This document shows, piece by piece, positions 46,664-60,521 of a stretch of DNA of 64,000 nt. The stretch is from Secundilactobacillus kimchicus JCM 15530. Its GTDB lineage: Bacteria; Bacillota; Bacilli; Lactobacillales; Lactobacillaceae. Every line of letters begins with the position of its first letter. Position 1 is the stretch's first letter. The position numbers and the translations under genes were made by a program. The DNA lies in NCBI RefSeq assembly GCF_001433995.1, contig NZ_AZCX01000001.1:310001-374000 (forward strand), in the 5' to 3' direction. Under the pieces are notes generated by a model. That model did no database searches. It saw only the letters and a program-made list of their open reading frames with translations, and had not been told where the DNA came from.

Positions 46664-47866
46664 TTATTCGTCAGTGTTTTCAGCAGCGCTTGTTTCAGTC
46701 TCATCAGCAGATGGTGCGTTAAGAGTCGATTCAACACCATCGGTGCCAGCAGCTTCAGCTGCAACGTCAGTCTGATCAGCTTCGGAATCAGCAGCTTCAA
46801 CTGCCGGTTGGGCTGCTGATTCTAAACTTTGCTCAGCTTCACTTTCAGACTTAATATCAATTTTGAAGCCCGTTAACTTAGCCGCTAGTCGGGCATTTTG
46901 GCCCCGTTTACCAATCGCCAATGACAATTGGTAGTCAGGAACAATGACCGTAGCAGCACGTTCGTTATTTTCATCGAAGATCACATCAATGACTTCTGCT
47001 GGGTTCAATGCATTCGCAATAAACTGTGCGTCGTCATCAGTCCATTCTACGATGTCCATATTTTCGCCACCCAGTTGCGACACAATGGCCTGAACCCGTT
47101 GTCCACGAGGGCCAACACTGGTCCCAACAGGATCCACATCCGCATTATTTGAGCGAACTGCGACTTTCGCCCGGTCACCTGCTTCACGGGCAATGGACAT
47201 AATCTCGACCGTGCCATCGTAAATCTCGGGCACTTCTTCTTCAAACAATCGCTTGAGCAGGCCTGGATCAGTCCGACTGACAAACACCTGTGGCCCCTTA
47301 GCGGCATTTTCAACCCGAGTCACATAGACCTTAATGCGATCATGCATCCGGTAGGTTTCGTTAGCCATCTGATCTTGCGACCCCATGACGGCTTCGACGT
47401 TGCCCAGATTGACATAAACAAACCGGTGGTCTTCACGTTCTACTTCACCTGTGATGACTTCGTTTTCGTATTGGCTGTATTGATCAAAAATCAGTGACCG
47501 TTCTGCTTCACGAACCCGTTGCATAATCACTTGTTTAGCCGTTTGAGCGGCAATCCGGCCAAATGACTTCGGTGTTACTTCAAACTTAATGTCATCGCCG
47601 ATTTCGTACCCACGGTTAATCGCTGTTGCATCTGCCAACGTCACTTCCAGACGGGGGTCATAGACCTCTTCAACCACTTTTTTAACCGCGTAAACGTGAA
47701 TGTCACCCTTCTTATCGTCAAAGTTAACTTCAACGTTTTGAGCCTGATTGTAATTCCGCTTGTAGGCAGACGCTAAGGCTGCTTCCAACGCTTCAATGAC
47801 GATGTCTTTTTTAACCCCTTTTTCACGCTCAAGGGTATCTAAGGCACCCAACAGTTCCTTACTCAT
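46664..47866 (-). CDS. nusA: transcription termination/antitermination factor NusA
   Basis: A 400-residue RNA-polymerase-binding factor. N-terminal domain ([17 protein letters not shown]), S1 domain ([19 protein letters not shown]), and two KH domains ([20 protein letters not shown] and [18 protein letters not shown]). The last 60 residues are an acidic Ala/Glu-rich tail, longer than in Bacillus NusA, of unknown role. ATG with AAAGGAG. It lies after rimP and a leader that contains an attenuator-like hairpin. Confidence 0.98.
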   Translation of the reverse strand: MSKELLGALDTLEREKGVKKDIVIEALEAALASAYKRNYNQAQNVEVNFDDKKGDIHVYAVKKVVEEVYDPRLEVTLADATAINRGYEIGDDIKFEVTPKSFGRIAAQTAKQVIMQRVREAERSLIFDQYSQYENEVITGEVEREDHRFVYVNLGNVEAVMGSQDQMANETYRMHDRIKVYVTRVENAAKGPQVFVSRTDPGLLKRLFEEEVPEIYDGTVEIMSIAREAGDRAKVAVRSNNADVDPVGTSVGPRGQRVQAIVSQLGGENMDIVEWTDDDAQFIANALNPAEVIDVIFDENNERAATVIVPDYQLSLAIGKRGQNARLAAKLTGFKIDIKSESEAEQSLESAAQPAVEAADSEADQTDVAAEAAGTDGVESTLNAPSADETETSAAENTDE

Positions 47867-47890
47867 TTTCGTAATCTCCTTTGTTTCGAA

Positions 47891-48364
47891 CTAAAACTTG
47901 ATGGCTAGACGGGCTTTCGCAATGTTATCGCGCGGAATCGTGAAGGTCTTAAACCGACCCTTCAGGTTAACTTTTAAGTTTAACTCCGTGTCAGATAATT
48001 CCGTCAGTGTGCCTTCGTATACTTTCTCACCGCTAAGCTTTTGGTAAAGCGATACGTGAACGTATTGTCCAACCGCACGCTTGTAGTCTCGTTCGTTTTT
48101 TAACGGCCGCTCCGCACCCGGGGAAGAAACCTCCAAAAAATAGGCCTGAGGAATTGGATCAGGATCGAGCTCATCCAACTTTTCACTGAGTTCATCGCTA
48201 ACCAGTGCACACTCGTCAATGGTGATGCCACCCGGCTTGTCGATGTACAACCGCAAATACCAACTCTTGTCCTCATTCACAAATTCAATGTCTACCAACT
48301 CAAATTGATGGGCATCGATGATGGGTGTCACAAGTTGGGTCACAATGTCGACAACGTTATCCAA
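47891..48364 (-). CDS. rimP: ribosome maturation factor RimP
   Basis: A 157-residue 30S maturation protein. [46 protein letters not shown] and [15 protein letters not shown] are the family marks. The frame is open to 48418, but the TTG at 48364 has GGGAGGT upstream and yields the usual N-terminus; the longer form would read through the leader hairpin. First gene of the nusA operon. Confidence 0.95.
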   Translation of the reverse strand: MDNVVDIVTQLVTPIIDAHQFELVDIEFVNEDKSWYLRLYIDKPGGITIDECALVSDELSEKLDELDPDPIPQAYFLEVSSPGAERPLKNERDYKRAVGQYVHVSLYQKLSGEKVYEGTLTELSDTELNLKVNLKGRFKTFTIPRDNIAKARLAIKF

Positions 48365-48390
48365 ACTTTTACCTCCCGTGGGATTTTGCC

Positions 48391-48420
48391 AATAAAAAGA
48401 GCGAGCATCACTGCTCACTC
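48391..48420 (-). terminator. attenuator-like hairpin in the rimP-nusA leader
   Basis: GAGTGAGCA pairs with TGCTCGCTC (one G-T pair) around GTGA, followed by TTTTTATT on the minus strand. It lies between the promoter (48445-48473) and rimP, so transcripts must read through an intrinsic terminator before reaching nusA. Confidence 0.75.
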
Positions 48421-48444
48421 CTTTCCGACGTATTTACAATAAAC

Positions 48445-48473
48445 AATATACCACATAAATGAATAAAACGCAA
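48445..48473 (-). promoter_or_regulatory. promoter of the rimP-nusA-infB operon
   Basis: TTGCGT (48468-48473), 17 bases, TGG-TATATT (-10 at 48445-48450) on the minus strand. Confidence 0.8.
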
Positions 48474-48492
48474 AAACCCAAGCTTATCGCGC

Positions 48493-51400
48493 TTACATAT
48501 CAAACAAGCTCAATTGGTTTTCGTCAGGCAAACCTTCCAAGACGCCATTTTCTGTCATGAAATCAATCAAGGTTTTTGAAACCTTTCCCCGTTTAGCGAG
48601 ATCTTCCTTCGATAGGAACGGCTTGTCCTCACGGGCGGCCACGATCTGCTTAGCCACGTTTAACCCAAGGCCGGGTGCCGCATTAAACGGCGCAATGAGC
48701 GTGTTGCCTTCAATTAACCATTGGTTGGCATCTGATTTTTCAAGATCAATCATCTTGAAATCAAATCCCCGTTCTAGCATTTCATTAGCTAGCTCCAAGA
48801 CGGTCAGCAGGTTCTTTTCCTTTGCACTAGCGTCCATCCCCTGATCGGTAATTTCTTTCATCCGGGATTTAACCGATTCCTTCCCACGTGACATCGCAAC
48901 GACATCAAAGTCCTCAGCACGAACACTAAAGTAAGCTGAGTAGTAGACCAGTGGGAAGTAAACCTTAAAGTAGGCCACTCGTAGTGCCATCAAGTCATAG
49001 GCAGCGGCATGGGCCCGCGGAAACATGTACTTGATCTTAAGGCAGGACTGAATGTACCAGTCCGGAACCTCAGCTTCTTTCATCTTAACTTGCCACTCAT
49101 CAGGGATACCCCGGCCTTTCCGGACGTGTTCCATAATTTGGAACGCAATTTCGGAATCCATTCCCCAGTGAATCAAGTCGGTCATAATGTTATCCCGACA
49201 GCCAATCACATTGGCAATGGTTGCCGTGCCGTTTTTAATAAGTTCCTCCGCATTACCCAGCCAGACGTCAGTCCCATGGGAAAGCCCCGAAATTTGAAGA
49301 AGGTCCGAATAGTTTTTAGGATGCGTTTCTTCAAGCATCCCGCGAACAAATCGAGTTCCAAATTCTGGTACGCCCAACGTTCCGGTTTTCGACTGAATTT
49401 GCTCCGGTGTCACTCCTAACGCTTCGGTCCCTGAAAACAGAGACATCACGCCGGGATCATCCATCGGGATTGTGTAGGGGTCAATCCCACTTAAATCTTG
49501 TAGCATCCGGATCATTGTCGGATCATCATGGCCCAAAATATCAATTTTCAAAATGTTGTCATGAATGGAATGGAAATCGAAGTGGGTCGTTTGCCAGGCA
49601 GCACTTTGGTCATCGGCAGGATATTGAATGGGCGTAAAATCAAAAATGTCCATGTAGTCAGGGACAACAATAATCCCCGCCGGATGTTGCCCCGTCGTCC
49701 GTTTAACCCCGGTCGCTCCCTTGGCCAGTCGGTCAATTTCAGCGCCCCGCAAGTTTTGTTCCGTATCACGCTCGTAAGCCTTCACGTAACCATATGCGGT
49801 TTTGTCCGCAACAGTTCCGATCGTCCCGGCCCGATACACATTACCCTCACCAAACAACACCTTTGTATAGTTATGGGCAATGGCTTGATAGTCCCCAGAA
49901 AAGTTCAAATCGATATCGGGCACCTTGTTTCCAGTAAAACCTAAGAAAGTTTCGAACGGAATATCATGGCCGTCGCCAACCATCACCGTGCCACATTCTG
50001 GACACTTTTTTTCTGGCAAATCAAAACCAGAGCTGTACTCACCCTTTGTAAAAAACTCTGAGTGGCGGCAATTGGGACAACGGTAATGAGGTGGTAGCGG
50101 GTTAATCTCGGTAATCCCAGTCATGGTGGCCACCAGCGACGATCCAACCGATCCCCGGGAACCCACTAAGTAGCCATCTTTGGTACTCTTTGCCACTAAC
50201 CGTTGAGCAATCAAATAAATCACTGAGAATCCGTTACCAATAATACTCTTTAATTCCCGGTCCAACCGGTGTTGCACAATCTCAGGTAGTTCTGAGCCGT
50301 ATAGGTCATGCGCCGTATTCATCGTGCGTTCCCGAATCTCGTCTTCCGCCCCATCCATTTTGGGGGTGTACAACTTATCCTTCAATGGGTGAATATCATC
50401 AATCATATCCGCAATTTTGTTGGTGTTTGTCACCACCACCGCTTTCGCTTGCTCGTCACCCAGAAACGCCAAATCATCCAACATTTCGTTGGTTGTCCTG
50501 AAATGAACATCTGGCAGCTTTTGCCGGTTAAGGGGATTAGCGCCCCCCTGCGAATGAATTAAAATGTGACGGTAAACGGCGTCTTCCTCGTTGAGATAAT
50601 GTACGTCTCCCGTGGCGACAACCGGTTTTTCAAGTTCTTGACCGAGCTTTACCATGTTTCTCAAAATTTCTTCCAGGTTACTCCGATTCTGAATCAGACC
50701 GGAATCAATCAGGGGTTGATACACCGGCTTGGGTTGGATTTCAAGGTAATCGTAAAACTTAGCTTTTGCCTTTGCCTCTTCGTACCCCTTTTGCATCATC
50801 GCTGTAAAAACCTCTCCTGAATCACAAGCCGAACCGACCAGTAACCCATCGCGATACTTCTCTAAGAGGCTCCTAGGAACCCGCGGAACCCGGTAAAAGT
50901 AATCCACGTTTGACGCTGAGACGACCTTAAACATGTTCTTCAGGCCAGCCTGAGTCTGCGCCAGTAGAATGACGTGGGACGGCCGAGCATGCTTATACGC
51001 ATCGTTATCACTCATGTGGTCGTTTAATTCATCGTGGTATTTAATGCCATACTGGTCCTCGGCATCCTTTAAGAAGATATAGTTTAAATGGCCCGTAGAC
51101 TCTGCATCATAAACCGCACGGTGATGGTGCTCCAATGCGACGTTAAACTTCTTTGCCAGCGTATTTAGCCGGTAACTCTTAAGCGTCGGATACAAGAACC
51201 GGGCTAGTGTCAACGTGTCAATGATGGGATTTTCAACCGGCCCCATGCCATGCCGGGCATAACCAGCATTCATGAACCCAATATCAAACGTCACGTTATG
51301 ACCCACGATAATGGCATCGCCATAAAACGCTCGAAATAGTTTGAAGACCTCTTCTTCGCTCTTAGAGCCACGGACCATGTCGTCCGTAATACTCGTTAAG

Positions 51401-52815
51401 TCTGTTGTCTGATCGGACAAATGAAAGCCAGGGTCAATGAACTCTTCGAATTGGTCGATGACTTCTTTTCCTTGCATCTTGACGGCCGACAGTTCAATCA
51501 CCTTATCATAAATCGCTGACAACCCAGTCGTTTCCACGTCAAAGATAACGTAGGTCGCCCCCTCAAGCAGCCGGTGATCACTGTTATAACCAATAGGCTC
51601 ACCATCATCGACAAGGTTAGCCTCAACCCCGTAGATCATTTTGATTTCATTTTTATTGGCAGCATTAAACGCTTCAGGAAATCCTTGCACACCCGCATGG
51701 TCCGTAATGGCAATCGCCTTATGACCCCATTTTTTGGCCTGCTTCACGTAATCGCTAATCGGATTTGTCGCATCCATCGTGCTCATAGTCGTGTGTAAGT
51801 GTAGTTCCACCCGCTTTTCGTCTTCAGGAGCGGTATCCTGTCGACTGGCAACGCTGACTTGATTGATATCGTAGGCGTTAAGTACTAAATCCCGCATAAA
51901 GTTGTCCTCTTGGACACTACCACGAACTTTAATCCAATCACCTTCATTGAGACCATCAAACTGGGCCTCATCACCATCGTCTCGAGAAAATTTCTTAACC
52001 ACAATGGAGCTAGAATAATCCGTAATTTTTAAAATTAAAAGTTTTCGTCCGGATCGTAAGTCACGGACTTCTTTGTCAAAAACGTAGCCTTGAACGATGA
52101 CCGATTTTTCCTCATCCTGGATATCGACAAGTTGCATTGGATCATCGTCTTTAATTTTGCGACCAATAATAGTCGGTCCATTGCCAACCGCGGGACCTTT
52201 TTTGACGCGTTTTTCGTTAGCCGTCTTAATGGCTGCAACGGCGCGTTTAGCTAACTCAGCATCATTTTTGGCTTTGTTAGCCTTAAATTCTTCAATTTTT
52301 TGCTGTGAAGCGGATTCATCAACAAGGGTGTGAATTGAAAACGCCGGAAATCCGATTTGGCGGTACTTCTGCTCAATTGGCCCAAGCGCCTGGTTGACCA
52401 GAAAGTTTTTCACGACTTCGTTTTCAGCCATAAAGATGACACGACCGTCTTCCAAATGTGGGACCTGCTTATGACACAGTTCTTGAACCAGAGGCGAAGT
52501 CAAACCACTGTTTTGAACGACCCATTCCCAGTAGTCTCCTAACGCTCTGTCGGTAAGTTGTGGTTGGGTTGTTCGAATCGAAAACGCAACCTGAGCAATC
52601 GTTTTAAAGGTCGTCTCAAGTTGATGATGAAACGTCAGAAAAATATCGTAAGGTAAAACATCAGGCATGGAGAGGTCAAAGTGCCACCGCTTGGATTTTT
52701 CGTGAACGGTTAGCTTGTCGAGCGTTGCCGACCGGAACGCGGCCAACTGATCCGGTTCCGTTAGTTGTAACTGTTCAAGCAATTTTTCAAATAATTGATG
52801 ATGATCTAACGCCAA
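48493..52815 (-). CDS. polC: DNA polymerase III PolC-type alpha subunit
   Basis: The 1440-residue replicative polymerase of low-GC Gram-positives. In order: N-terminal domain, OB fold ([15 protein letters not shown]), PHP domain ([16 protein letters not shown]), the embedded 3'-5' exonuclease ([35 protein letters not shown]), a zinc finger ([12 protein letters not shown] and [10 protein letters not shown]) and the catalytic core ([24 protein letters not shown]). Start TTG with AGGGGG eight bases upstream. Downstream of proS, with a terminator-like hairpin between. Confidence 0.98.
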   Translation of the reverse strand: MALDHHQLFEKLLEQLQLTEPDQLAAFRSATLDKLTVHEKSKRWHFDLSMPDVLPYDIFLTFHHQLETTFKTIAQVAFSIRTTQPQLTDRALGDYWEWVVQNSGLTSPLVQELCHKQVPHLEDGRVIFMAENEVVKNFLVNQALGPIEQKYRQIGFPAFSIHTLVDESASQQKIEEFKANKAKNDAELAKRAVAAIKTANEKRVKKGPAVGNGPTIIGRKIKDDDPMQLVDIQDEEKSVIVQGYVFDKEVRDLRSGRKLLILKITDYSSSIVVKKFSRDDGDEAQFDGLNEGDWIKVRGSVQEDNFMRDLVLNAYDINQVSVASRQDTAPEDEKRVELHLHTTMSTMDATNPISDYVKQAKKWGHKAIAITDHAGVQGFPEAFNAANKNEIKMIYGVEANLVDDGEPIGYNSDHRLLEGATYVIFDVETTGLSAIYDKVIELSAVKMQGKEVIDQFEEFIDPGFHLSDQTTDLTSITDDMVRGSKSEEEVFKLFRAFYGDAIIVGHNVTFDIGFMNAGYARHGMGPVENPIIDTLTLARFLYPTLKSYRLNTLAKKFNVALEHHHRAVYDAESTGHLNYIFLKDAEDQYGIKYHDELNDHMSDNDAYKHARPSHVILLAQTQAGLKNMFKVVSASNVDYFYRVPRVPRSLLEKYRDGLLVGSACDSGEVFTAMMQKGYEEAKAKAKFYDYLEIQPKPVYQPLIDSGLIQNRSNLEEILRNMVKLGQELEKPVVATGDVHYLNEEDAVYRHILIHSQGGANPLNRQKLPDVHFRTTNEMLDDLAFLGDEQAKAVVVTNTNKIADMIDDIHPLKDKLYTPKMDGAEDEIRERTMNTAHDLYGSELPEIVQHRLDRELKSIIGNGFSVIYLIAQRLVAKSTKDGYLVGSRGSVGSSLVATMTGITEINPLPPHYRCPNCRHSEFFTKGEYSSGFDLPEKKCPECGTVMVGDGHDIPFETFLGFTGNKVPDIDLNFSGDYQAIAHNYTKVLFGEGNVYRAGTIGTVADKTAYGYVKAYERDTEQNLRGAEIDRLAKGATGVKRTTGQHPAGIIVVPDYMDIFDFTPIQYPADDQSAAWQTTHFDFHSIHDNILKIDILGHDDPTMIRMLQDLSGIDPYTIPMDDPGVMSLFSGTEALGVTPEQIQSKTGTLGVPEFGTRFVRGMLEETHPKNYSDLLQISGLSHGTDVWLGNAEELIKNGTATIANVIGCRDNIMTDLIHWGMDSEIAFQIMEHVRKGRGIPDEWQVKMKEAEVPDWYIQSCLKIKYMFPRAHAAAYDLMALRVAYFKVYFPLVYYSAYFSVRAEDFDVVAMSRGKESVKSRMKEITDQGMDASAKEKNLLTVLELANEMLERGFDFKMIDLEKSDANQWLIEGNTLIAPFNAAPGLGLNVAKQIVAAREDKPFLSKEDLAKRGKVSKTLIDFMTENGVLEGLPDENQLSLFDM

Positions 52816-52855
52816 AATGGCGACCCCCTTAAGTGCTTAAAACGTTTAACGTCAA

Positions 52856-52885
52856 AGCGGAGGGCCAAAACGGCTACCCTCCGCT
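52856..52885 (-). terminator. terminator-like hairpin between proS and polC
   Basis: AGCGGAGGG pairs exactly with CCCTCCGCT around a 12-base loop. The T tract is weak (TTTGACGTT), so it may be partial; polC has no clear promoter of its own. Confidence 0.6.
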
Positions 52886-52892
52886 AACTTAA

Positions 52893-54647
<1,755 letters not shown>

Positions 54648-54652
54648 TCATT

Positions 54653-55927
54653 TTATCTAATAAAATACCGCTCAATGTCATTCCAAGTCACCAGTAACAT
54701 TAAGATGACAAGGAAGGCAACACCGACTAACGTAATCGCGGTTTCCACGTTTTCCGATAGCGGCTTTCGCCGAATGGCCTCAATAGCATTTAAAAGTATT
54801 TTACCACCATCAAGCGCTGGAATAGGTAGTAAGTTGACAATTCCCAAATTTAACGAGAGAAAAGCTAGGAAGTTCAAAACGCCTGCCAAGCCTTCTGAAG
54901 TTGCAACGGAAGTTGTCGCAAAAATAGCAACTGGCCCACCTAAATCGTTGAGACTGAAATGACCAGATACCATGGACCACAACGCCCCTAGTAGGGTTAG
55001 CATCATTTGCCATGTTTGGGTGAATCCAGACAACAGCATCGCTTTCAAAGAGTGATCACGATATTGTGTAATTCCGACAACGCCAACAGTTTTCCCCTGA
55101 ACCTTGTTGGCCTTAGGGGTCATTGAAAGCTTCTTAGTTTTACCATCGCGCTTCACAACAAACTGGGTCTTCTTGTCTGCCCGACTCTGAATAGCAACAC
55201 TAAGCGAGGCCCAGTCGCTCACCTTTTTGCCGTTGACTGAAACAACGGCATCACCGGTTTTAAGGCCGGCTTTTTGAGCAATTGTGACGCCCGAGTCTGT
55301 AGGCGTCACCCGGTTGTCATTAGTGGCAACGCCCCCCACAACAAAGCTAAATATCGTATAGACGATAATGGCCAAAATGAAGTTGTTCATCGGCCCTGCA
55401 AAATTAGTCATCAGTCGGTGACCCAGACTGGCTGACTGAAATTGGACGTCCTTAGGGGCAATTCGAACCTCGGTGCCATCGCTTTCAATCACCGTCGCAT
55501 CGTGATCAACCGCGTACCGCTTAACAGTGTCTTCATCACCGTTCTCGTACCCTTCGATCCAGAGCTCGTTTTCCAAATCTGTTGCCGTGACTTCCATCGG
55601 AATTCCGTTAAACAACGTTGATTTCTTACTCGTGTTAATACGGGTCACTTTATCATTTGCCCCAACGTACAAACTAACTGGCGTTCCTGGCTTTAGTTCG
55701 TCTTCGTCGTCTTCACCACCAGCCATTCGAACATAACCTCCGAGTGGCAATAACCGGATTGTATACGTGGTGTCTTTAGTCCGATAGTTAAATAGCTTCG
55801 GTCCCATGCCAATAGAAAACTCCCGAACGAGGATGCCCGCCCGCTTAGCAAAATAAAAATGGCCGAATTCATGAATAAACACGATGATTCCAAATACAAT
55901 AATAAATGTAATAATGGTCGTAATCAC
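54653..55927 (-). CDS. rseP: RIP metalloprotease RseP
   Basis: A 424-residue intramembrane site-2 protease that releases signalling factors and clears signal-peptide remnants. The zinc site is in VFIHEFGHFYFAKRAG (HEFGH, about residues 18-22) and the third ligand in IPALDGGKI (about 367-375); a PDZ domain lies in between (about 205-280, GLKTGDAVVSVNGKKV). About four membrane helices. Start GTG with GGAAGG. It follows cdsA by 24 bases. Confidence 0.97.
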   Translation of the reverse strand: MITTIITFIIVFGIIVFIHEFGHFYFAKRAGILVREFSIGMGPKLFNYRTKDTTYTIRLLPLGGYVRMAGGEDDEDELKPGTPVSLYVGANDKVTRINTSKKSTLFNGIPMEVTATDLENELWIEGYENGDEDTVKRYAVDHDATVIESDGTEVRIAPKDVQFQSASLGHRLMTNFAGPMNNFILAIIVYTIFSFVVGGVATNDNRVTPTDSGVTIAQKAGLKTGDAVVSVNGKKVSDWASLSVAIQSRADKKTQFVVKRDGKTKKLSMTPKANKVQGKTVGVVGITQYRDHSLKAMLLSGFTQTWQMMLTLLGALWSMVSGHFSLNDLGGPVAIFATTSVATSEGLAGVLNFLAFLSLNLGIVNLLPIPALDGGKILLNAIEAIRRKPLSENVETAITLVGVAFLVILMLLVTWNDIERYFIR

Positions 55928-55951
55928 AAGCGTCGTCCTTCCGTTAGGGGT

Positions 55952-56740
55952 CTAGATGAAGTTCAATAAATGCAGTGCTGGTAACACGAGTAATAAGCTA
56001 TCAAACCGGTCCAATATACCACCATGGCCCGGTAAAATTTTACCCGAATCTTTAACGCCATAATACCGTTTAAGGGCGGATTCCACGAGATCACCAAACT
56101 GCCCAATAACCGAAACGATGACGATCAACAAAATCGTAGTGAGCAAAGAATAGTTGCCTTGCGGATAAAAGTAAGCATAAAGGCCCACGATCACGGTTGC
56201 AACGAGTGTCCCACCAATAGAACCTTCCCACGTCTTATTAGGACTAATGTGCGGGGCAAGTTTATGCCGACCAAGCTTGCGACCAATCATGTAGGCACCG
56301 CTGTCTGTAATCCACACAATTAACAACGCGAAAAGGAGGGCAAAAAAACCAACTTTTCGGGCCTCGATAAAGTAGTGAAAACCCATCCCGATGTAGAAAA
56401 TTCCAAGGGTCAACACCGCTGCATCATCAAACGAAAACCGATTCTTTGAAACAACTGAATAGATGAGTAACAGGATCACCATGACATAAACTAAAAAGTT
56501 CAGGTGTAAATGTGGCGGTAGGAACCCTAGCCACTTGTCTGGCAAAATTACCATCAAAACGGCAATCCCAGAAATGATGGCCTCAGGTGAGACCAGTAAC
56601 TTCTTACGCATCACTAGCAGTTCACTCAACGCAACCAACCCAAGAACGGCCGCCGCTATATCGACCCAAATACCACCCATGATGATGATCGGAATAAAGA
56701 TAATTAAGGCGACTACCGCCGTAATAACCCGTTGCTTCAT
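55952..56740 (-). CDS. cdsA: phosphatidate cytidylyltransferase
   Basis: A 262-residue integral membrane enzyme making CDP-diacylglycerol for phospholipid synthesis. About seven to eight hydrophobic segments and the signature SPNKTWEGSIGG plus SALKRYYGVKDSGKILPGHG with the DRFDS end. ATG with AAGGGG upstream. It follows uppS by about 34 bases. Confidence 0.97.
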   Translation of the reverse strand: MKQRVITAVVALIIFIPIIIMGGIWVDIAAAVLGLVALSELLVMRKKLLVSPEAIISGIAVLMVILPDKWLGFLPPHLHLNFLVYVMVILLLIYSVVSKNRFSFDDAAVLTLGIFYIGMGFHYFIEARKVGFFALLFALLIVWITDSGAYMIGRKLGRHKLAPHISPNKTWEGSIGGTLVATVIVGLYAYFYPQGNYSLLTTILLIVIVSVIGQFGDLVESALKRYYGVKDSGKILPGHGGILDRFDSLLLVLPALHLLNFI

Positions 56741-56774
56741 AACCTATTAATCCCCTTCTCGACTCTAACAATGA

Positions 56775-57554
56775 TTATTTTTTTAATCCACCAAATCGGC
56801 GTTTGCGCTGCTGAAACTGATAAACTGCCTCCGTTAATAAGGCCGGCGTAAACTCTGGCCAATGGGGCCCTAAAAAGACAAACTCGCTGTAGGCAATTTG
56901 CCACAATAAGAAATTTGAAATGCGCTCTTCACCAGAAGTTCGGATGAGCAAATCAGGATCCGAATACGCCCCCAGCCCACTAGTCATCAAGTGTTGTCCG
57001 ATAGTGGCTTCCGTAATGTCACCTGGTTTTAACGTTCCGTCTTCAACCTCTTGACTTATTTGCTGAACGGCTGTCGTAATTTCTGCTCGGCTACCATAGT
57101 TCAGCGCAAAATTGAGCACCATCCCCGTACAATCTTTTGTATCAGCGACTGCCCGTTCCACTGCGCCACGGGTCTTTTCTGGAAGTTGATCAATGTAGCC
57201 CATCACCCGAACCTGAACGTTATTTTTGACTAAATCAGGCACAAACGTGTCAAAAAACTCGACTGGTAACTTCATCAGGTAATTCACTTCGTCGTTGGGA
57301 CGCTTCCAATTTTCGGTCGAAAACGCGTACAGCGTCAACACTTTAATGCCTAAGCGACTCGCAGCAATGGTAATGGTCTTGACCGTGTTCATTCCCTGTT
57401 TATGGCCGGCAACACGTGGTAAGTGGCGTTTTTGCGCCCAGCGTCCATTACCGTCCATTATAATCGCAACGTGCCCCGGGATATTAGTTGGGTCAAGCTG
57501 GATGGCAGCATCGCTAGGACTATCCGAATCTGTTTTATTGAACCATGAGAACAC
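56775..57554 (-). CDS. uppS: undecaprenyl diphosphate synthase (isoprenyl transferase)
   Basis: A 259-residue cis-prenyltransferase making the carrier lipid for cell wall synthesis. The motifs [20 protein letters not shown] (about residues 32-51), [12 protein letters not shown] and [20 protein letters not shown] are intact. Start GTG with GGAGG. First gene after its own promoter; uppS-cdsA-rseP-proS-polC follow each other in one direction. Confidence 0.98.
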   Translation of the reverse strand: MFSWFNKTDSDSPSDAAIQLDPTNIPGHVAIIMDGNGRWAQKRHLPRVAGHKQGMNTVKTITIAASRLGIKVLTLYAFSTENWKRPNDEVNYLMKLPVEFFDTFVPDLVKNNVQVRVMGYIDQLPEKTRGAVERAVADTKDCTGMVLNFALNYGSRAEITTAVQQISQEVEDGTLKPGDITEATIGQHLMTSGLGAYSDPDLLIRTSGEERISNFLLWQIAYSEFVFLGPHWPEFTPALLTEAVYQFQQRKRRFGGLKK

Positions 57555-57587
57555 GCTGACACCTCCAAATAAGCTCTACGAATCTTC

Positions 57588-57596
57588 ATCATACCA
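57588..57596 (-). promoter_or_regulatory. extended -10 promoter of the uppS unit
   Basis: TGGTATGAT on the minus strand, starting directly after the T run of the preceding terminator; the -35 region falls in the terminator stem and is poor. Confidence 0.6.
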
Positions 57597-57634
57597 AAAA
57601 ACAGAGTTGGCGACCATGCCAACCCTGTTTTTTT
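57597..57634 (-). terminator. terminator after the unknown gene at 57663
   Basis: AAACAGGGTTGGC pairs with GCCAACTCTGTTT (one G-T pair) around ATGGTC, followed by TTT on the minus strand. Confidence 0.9.
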
Positions 57635-57662
57635 GATGCTTTTTAAGACAATTTAAATGAGT

Positions 57663-58082
57663 CTACTCAAGTAACCGCCATTCACCACGCTTAGCATCCG
57701 CTAATGTGCTAAAGTACTGTAATAAATTGTTCGCATCTTCCGGACTGACTTCACCTAACATGTTAAGTCCCTTCCCAGTTGGAAGCGGCTCGCTCAAATC
57801 GGTAATGTCCGAACCGTTTTCGATGGTTGCCGTTGAAAAAGCAATCAACCAATCGTCTTCAATTAACTGAGTAATGACGAAAAATAAGTTAAAGTTATCA
57901 TCCACGTAAGCTGGTTGTGAGTATACCCCAGGCTGAATTTCCTGTAATTCGTTGCCGCCATAGTTCAAAATGCCCAAGTTTTCAGCATTTACTTCATTAT
58001 TCAGTTTGAACACCATTTTCTCAAATTCGGGTGTCCCTGGCGTAATTTCGACTTCTTCGTTATTTGTGTTATCGTCTGCCAT
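57663..58082 (-). CDS. hypothetical acidic protein
   Basis: I do not recognise a family. The 139-residue product is very acidic, soluble and predicted mixed alpha/beta, with no signal or membrane segment; it begins MADDNTNNEEVEITPG and contains NLFFVITQLIEDDWLIAF and ISTLADAKRGEW-like C-terminal residues (YFSTLADAKRGEWRLLE). The ATG has GAGGAGG ten bases upstream. It follows frr by 20 bases and is closed by a terminator, so it belongs to the pyrH-frr unit. Confidence 0.75.
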   Translation of the reverse strand: MADDNTNNEEVEITPGTPEFEKMVFKLNNEVNAENLGILNYGGNELQEIQPGVYSQPAYVDDNFNLFFVITQLIEDDWLIAFSTATIENGSDITDLSEPLPTGKGLNMLGEVSPEDANNLLQYFSTLADAKRGEWRLLE

Positions 58083-58102
58083 ATCGTATGACCTCCTCTG
58101 GG

Positions 58103-58660
58103 TTAACCAGAAATAATTTCGGTTTCTTTGTCTTCGGTAATTTTGTCAATCGACTTAGTTGCATCATCGGTCGCCTTTTGGACGTCTTTTTCCAAATTAT
58201 GCAATTCATCATCTGTCAAGTCACCGTTTTTGTGACCCTTTTTCAAAGCATCCATTGCTTCACGCCGAACATTACGAACGGCCACCTTGCCCTGTTCAGC
58301 GACTCCGCGAACCTGTTTGGCAAGTTCCTGACGCCGTTCCTCGGTCAATTGTGGCACAACAAGTCGGATCGCGCTTCCGTCATTGGCTGGCGTAATGCCC
58401 AGGTCTGACTCCATAATGCCTTTTTCGATATTTTCTAGGGCCGTCTTATCGAACGGTGTCACCAAAATAACCCGGGGCTCCGGAATTGAGATCGAAGCCA
58501 CTTGGTTTAGCGGCGTTTCGGCCCCATAATATTCAACCGTGACGCGACTAAGCAGACTGGCGTTCGCCCGACCGGCCCGAATGGTGCCTAGTTCCCGACT
58601 CAATGCCTGTTCGGCCTTTTTCATTTTATCTTTTGCTTGATCAATAATTGGGTTTGCCAT
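58103..58660 (-). CDS. frr: ribosome recycling factor
   Basis: A 185-residue factor that splits post-termination ribosomes with EF-G. The three-helix bundle pattern includes [29 protein letters not shown] and [14 protein letters not shown]. The ATG follows GGGGGAAATAGGA. It starts two bases after the pyrH stop. Confidence 0.98.
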   Translation of the reverse strand: MANPIIDQAKDKMKKAEQALSRELGTIRAGRANASLLSRVTVEYYGAETPLNQVASISIPEPRVILVTPFDKTALENIEKGIMESDLGITPANDGSAIRLVVPQLTEERRQELAKQVRGVAEQGKVAVRNVRREAMDALKKGHKNGDLTDDELHNLEKDVQKATDDATKSIDKITEDKETEIISG

Positions 58661-58662
58661 TC

Positions 58663-59502
<840 letters not shown>

Positions 59503-59506
59503 TTAA

Positions 59507-60394
59507 TTACTTACTACCGTTAATTTGTTCGTTAATTTCAGCAGCCAAGTCCTTTTGTTCGACTTCGATGCCTTCTCCAACTTCGTAACGAACAAAGGCC
59601 TTCAATTTGCCACCCTTTGAAGCGACATATTGGCCAACCGTTTGGTCTGAGTCCATAACAAAAGCTTGGTCTTCTAAACTAATTTCAGCCAAGAACTTGT
59701 GCAACCGACCTTCGACCATTTTTTCAACGATATTTTCAGGCTTGCCTTCGTTGAGGGCTTCCTTCTTCAAAACATCGCGTTCGTGGTCAAGACGTTCCTT
59801 TGGAATGTCATTGCGAGAGACAAATTCAGGGTTAACAGCTGCAACGTGCATGGCAACATTTTTAGCGGTTGCTTCATCGGCACCTTCCAAAACAACGAGA
59901 GCAGCGATTTGACCACCGTTGTGCAAGTAGTGACCAAAGACGTCGCTGTCAGTTTTTTCCACAACTTGGAACCGCCGAAGCGAAACGTTTTCTGAAGTGA
60001 CTTGAGTTTGCTTAATGATCATGTCTTGAACGCTTTCACCATCAGCATTTTTCAATTCCAAGGCAACGTCAACCGTTGCCGGCTTTTGAGCGGCAATCAA
60101 ATCAGTGATGTTGTTAACCAACGTCTTGAACGTGTCGTTAGTAGCAACAAAATCGGTCTCTGAGTTAATTTCTGCAATTGCAGCACTGTTACCATCAACA
60201 GCGACTTGTGCCAACCCATTGGCAGCAACGTTGCCGCTCTTCTTTTCAGCTTTTGCGATTCCCTTTTCGCGGAGGTAATCAACGGCCTTTTCCATGTCAC
60301 CTTCTGCAGCAACAAGTGCTTTCTTAGCGTCCATCATGCCCACGCTAGTCTTATCCCGAAGTTCTTTAACTAATTTTGCAGTAATGCTTGCCAT
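59507..60394 (-). CDS. tsf: elongation factor Ts
   Basis: A 295-residue nucleotide exchange factor for EF-Tu. The N-terminal UBA-like part includes [20 protein letters not shown] and the core [12 protein letters not shown], both diagnostic. ATG at 60394 has AGAGGAGG upstream; the open extension to 60460 crosses the rpsB hairpin and is rejected. Second gene of rpsB-tsf. Confidence 0.98.
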   Translation of the reverse strand: MASITAKLVKELRDKTSVGMMDAKKALVAAEGDMEKAVDYLREKGIAKAEKKSGNVAANGLAQVAVDGNSAAIAEINSETDFVATNDTFKTLVNNITDLIAAQKPATVDVALELKNADGESVQDMIIKQTQVTSENVSLRRFQVVEKTDSDVFGHYLHNGGQIAALVVLEGADEATAKNVAMHVAAVNPEFVSRNDIPKERLDHERDVLKKEALNEGKPENIVEKMVEGRLHKFLAEISLEDQAFVMDSDQTVGQYVASKGGKLKAFVRYEVGEGIEVEQKDLAAEINEQINGSK

Positions 60395-60432
60395 AATTTG
60401 GCCTCCTCTAAAAATCAGTTTTACCATACAAA

Positions 60433-60482
60433 AGGCTGGTGAAAAATCTAGGCCTAACAAGTCCCGTTTTTCAACCAGCCTA
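60433..60482 (-). terminator. partial terminator between rpsB and tsf
   Basis: AGGCTGGTTGAAAAA pairs with TTTTTCACCAGCCT (one mismatch) around a 20-base region, then TTTTGT on the minus strand. It probably lowers tsf relative to rpsB. Confidence 0.65.
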
Positions 60483-60521
60483 GCACTGATAAATTATAAA
60501 ATTAACTTAATTAATTGTGAC

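Noticed and set aside
46651-46800. Upstream extension of rnpM
   Set aside because: The extra 50 residues overlap the coding tail of nusA in another frame and have no counterpart in YlxR proteins.
52035-52238. Small minus-strand frame inside polC
   Set aside because: Out-of-frame shadow of polC without its own ribosome binding site.
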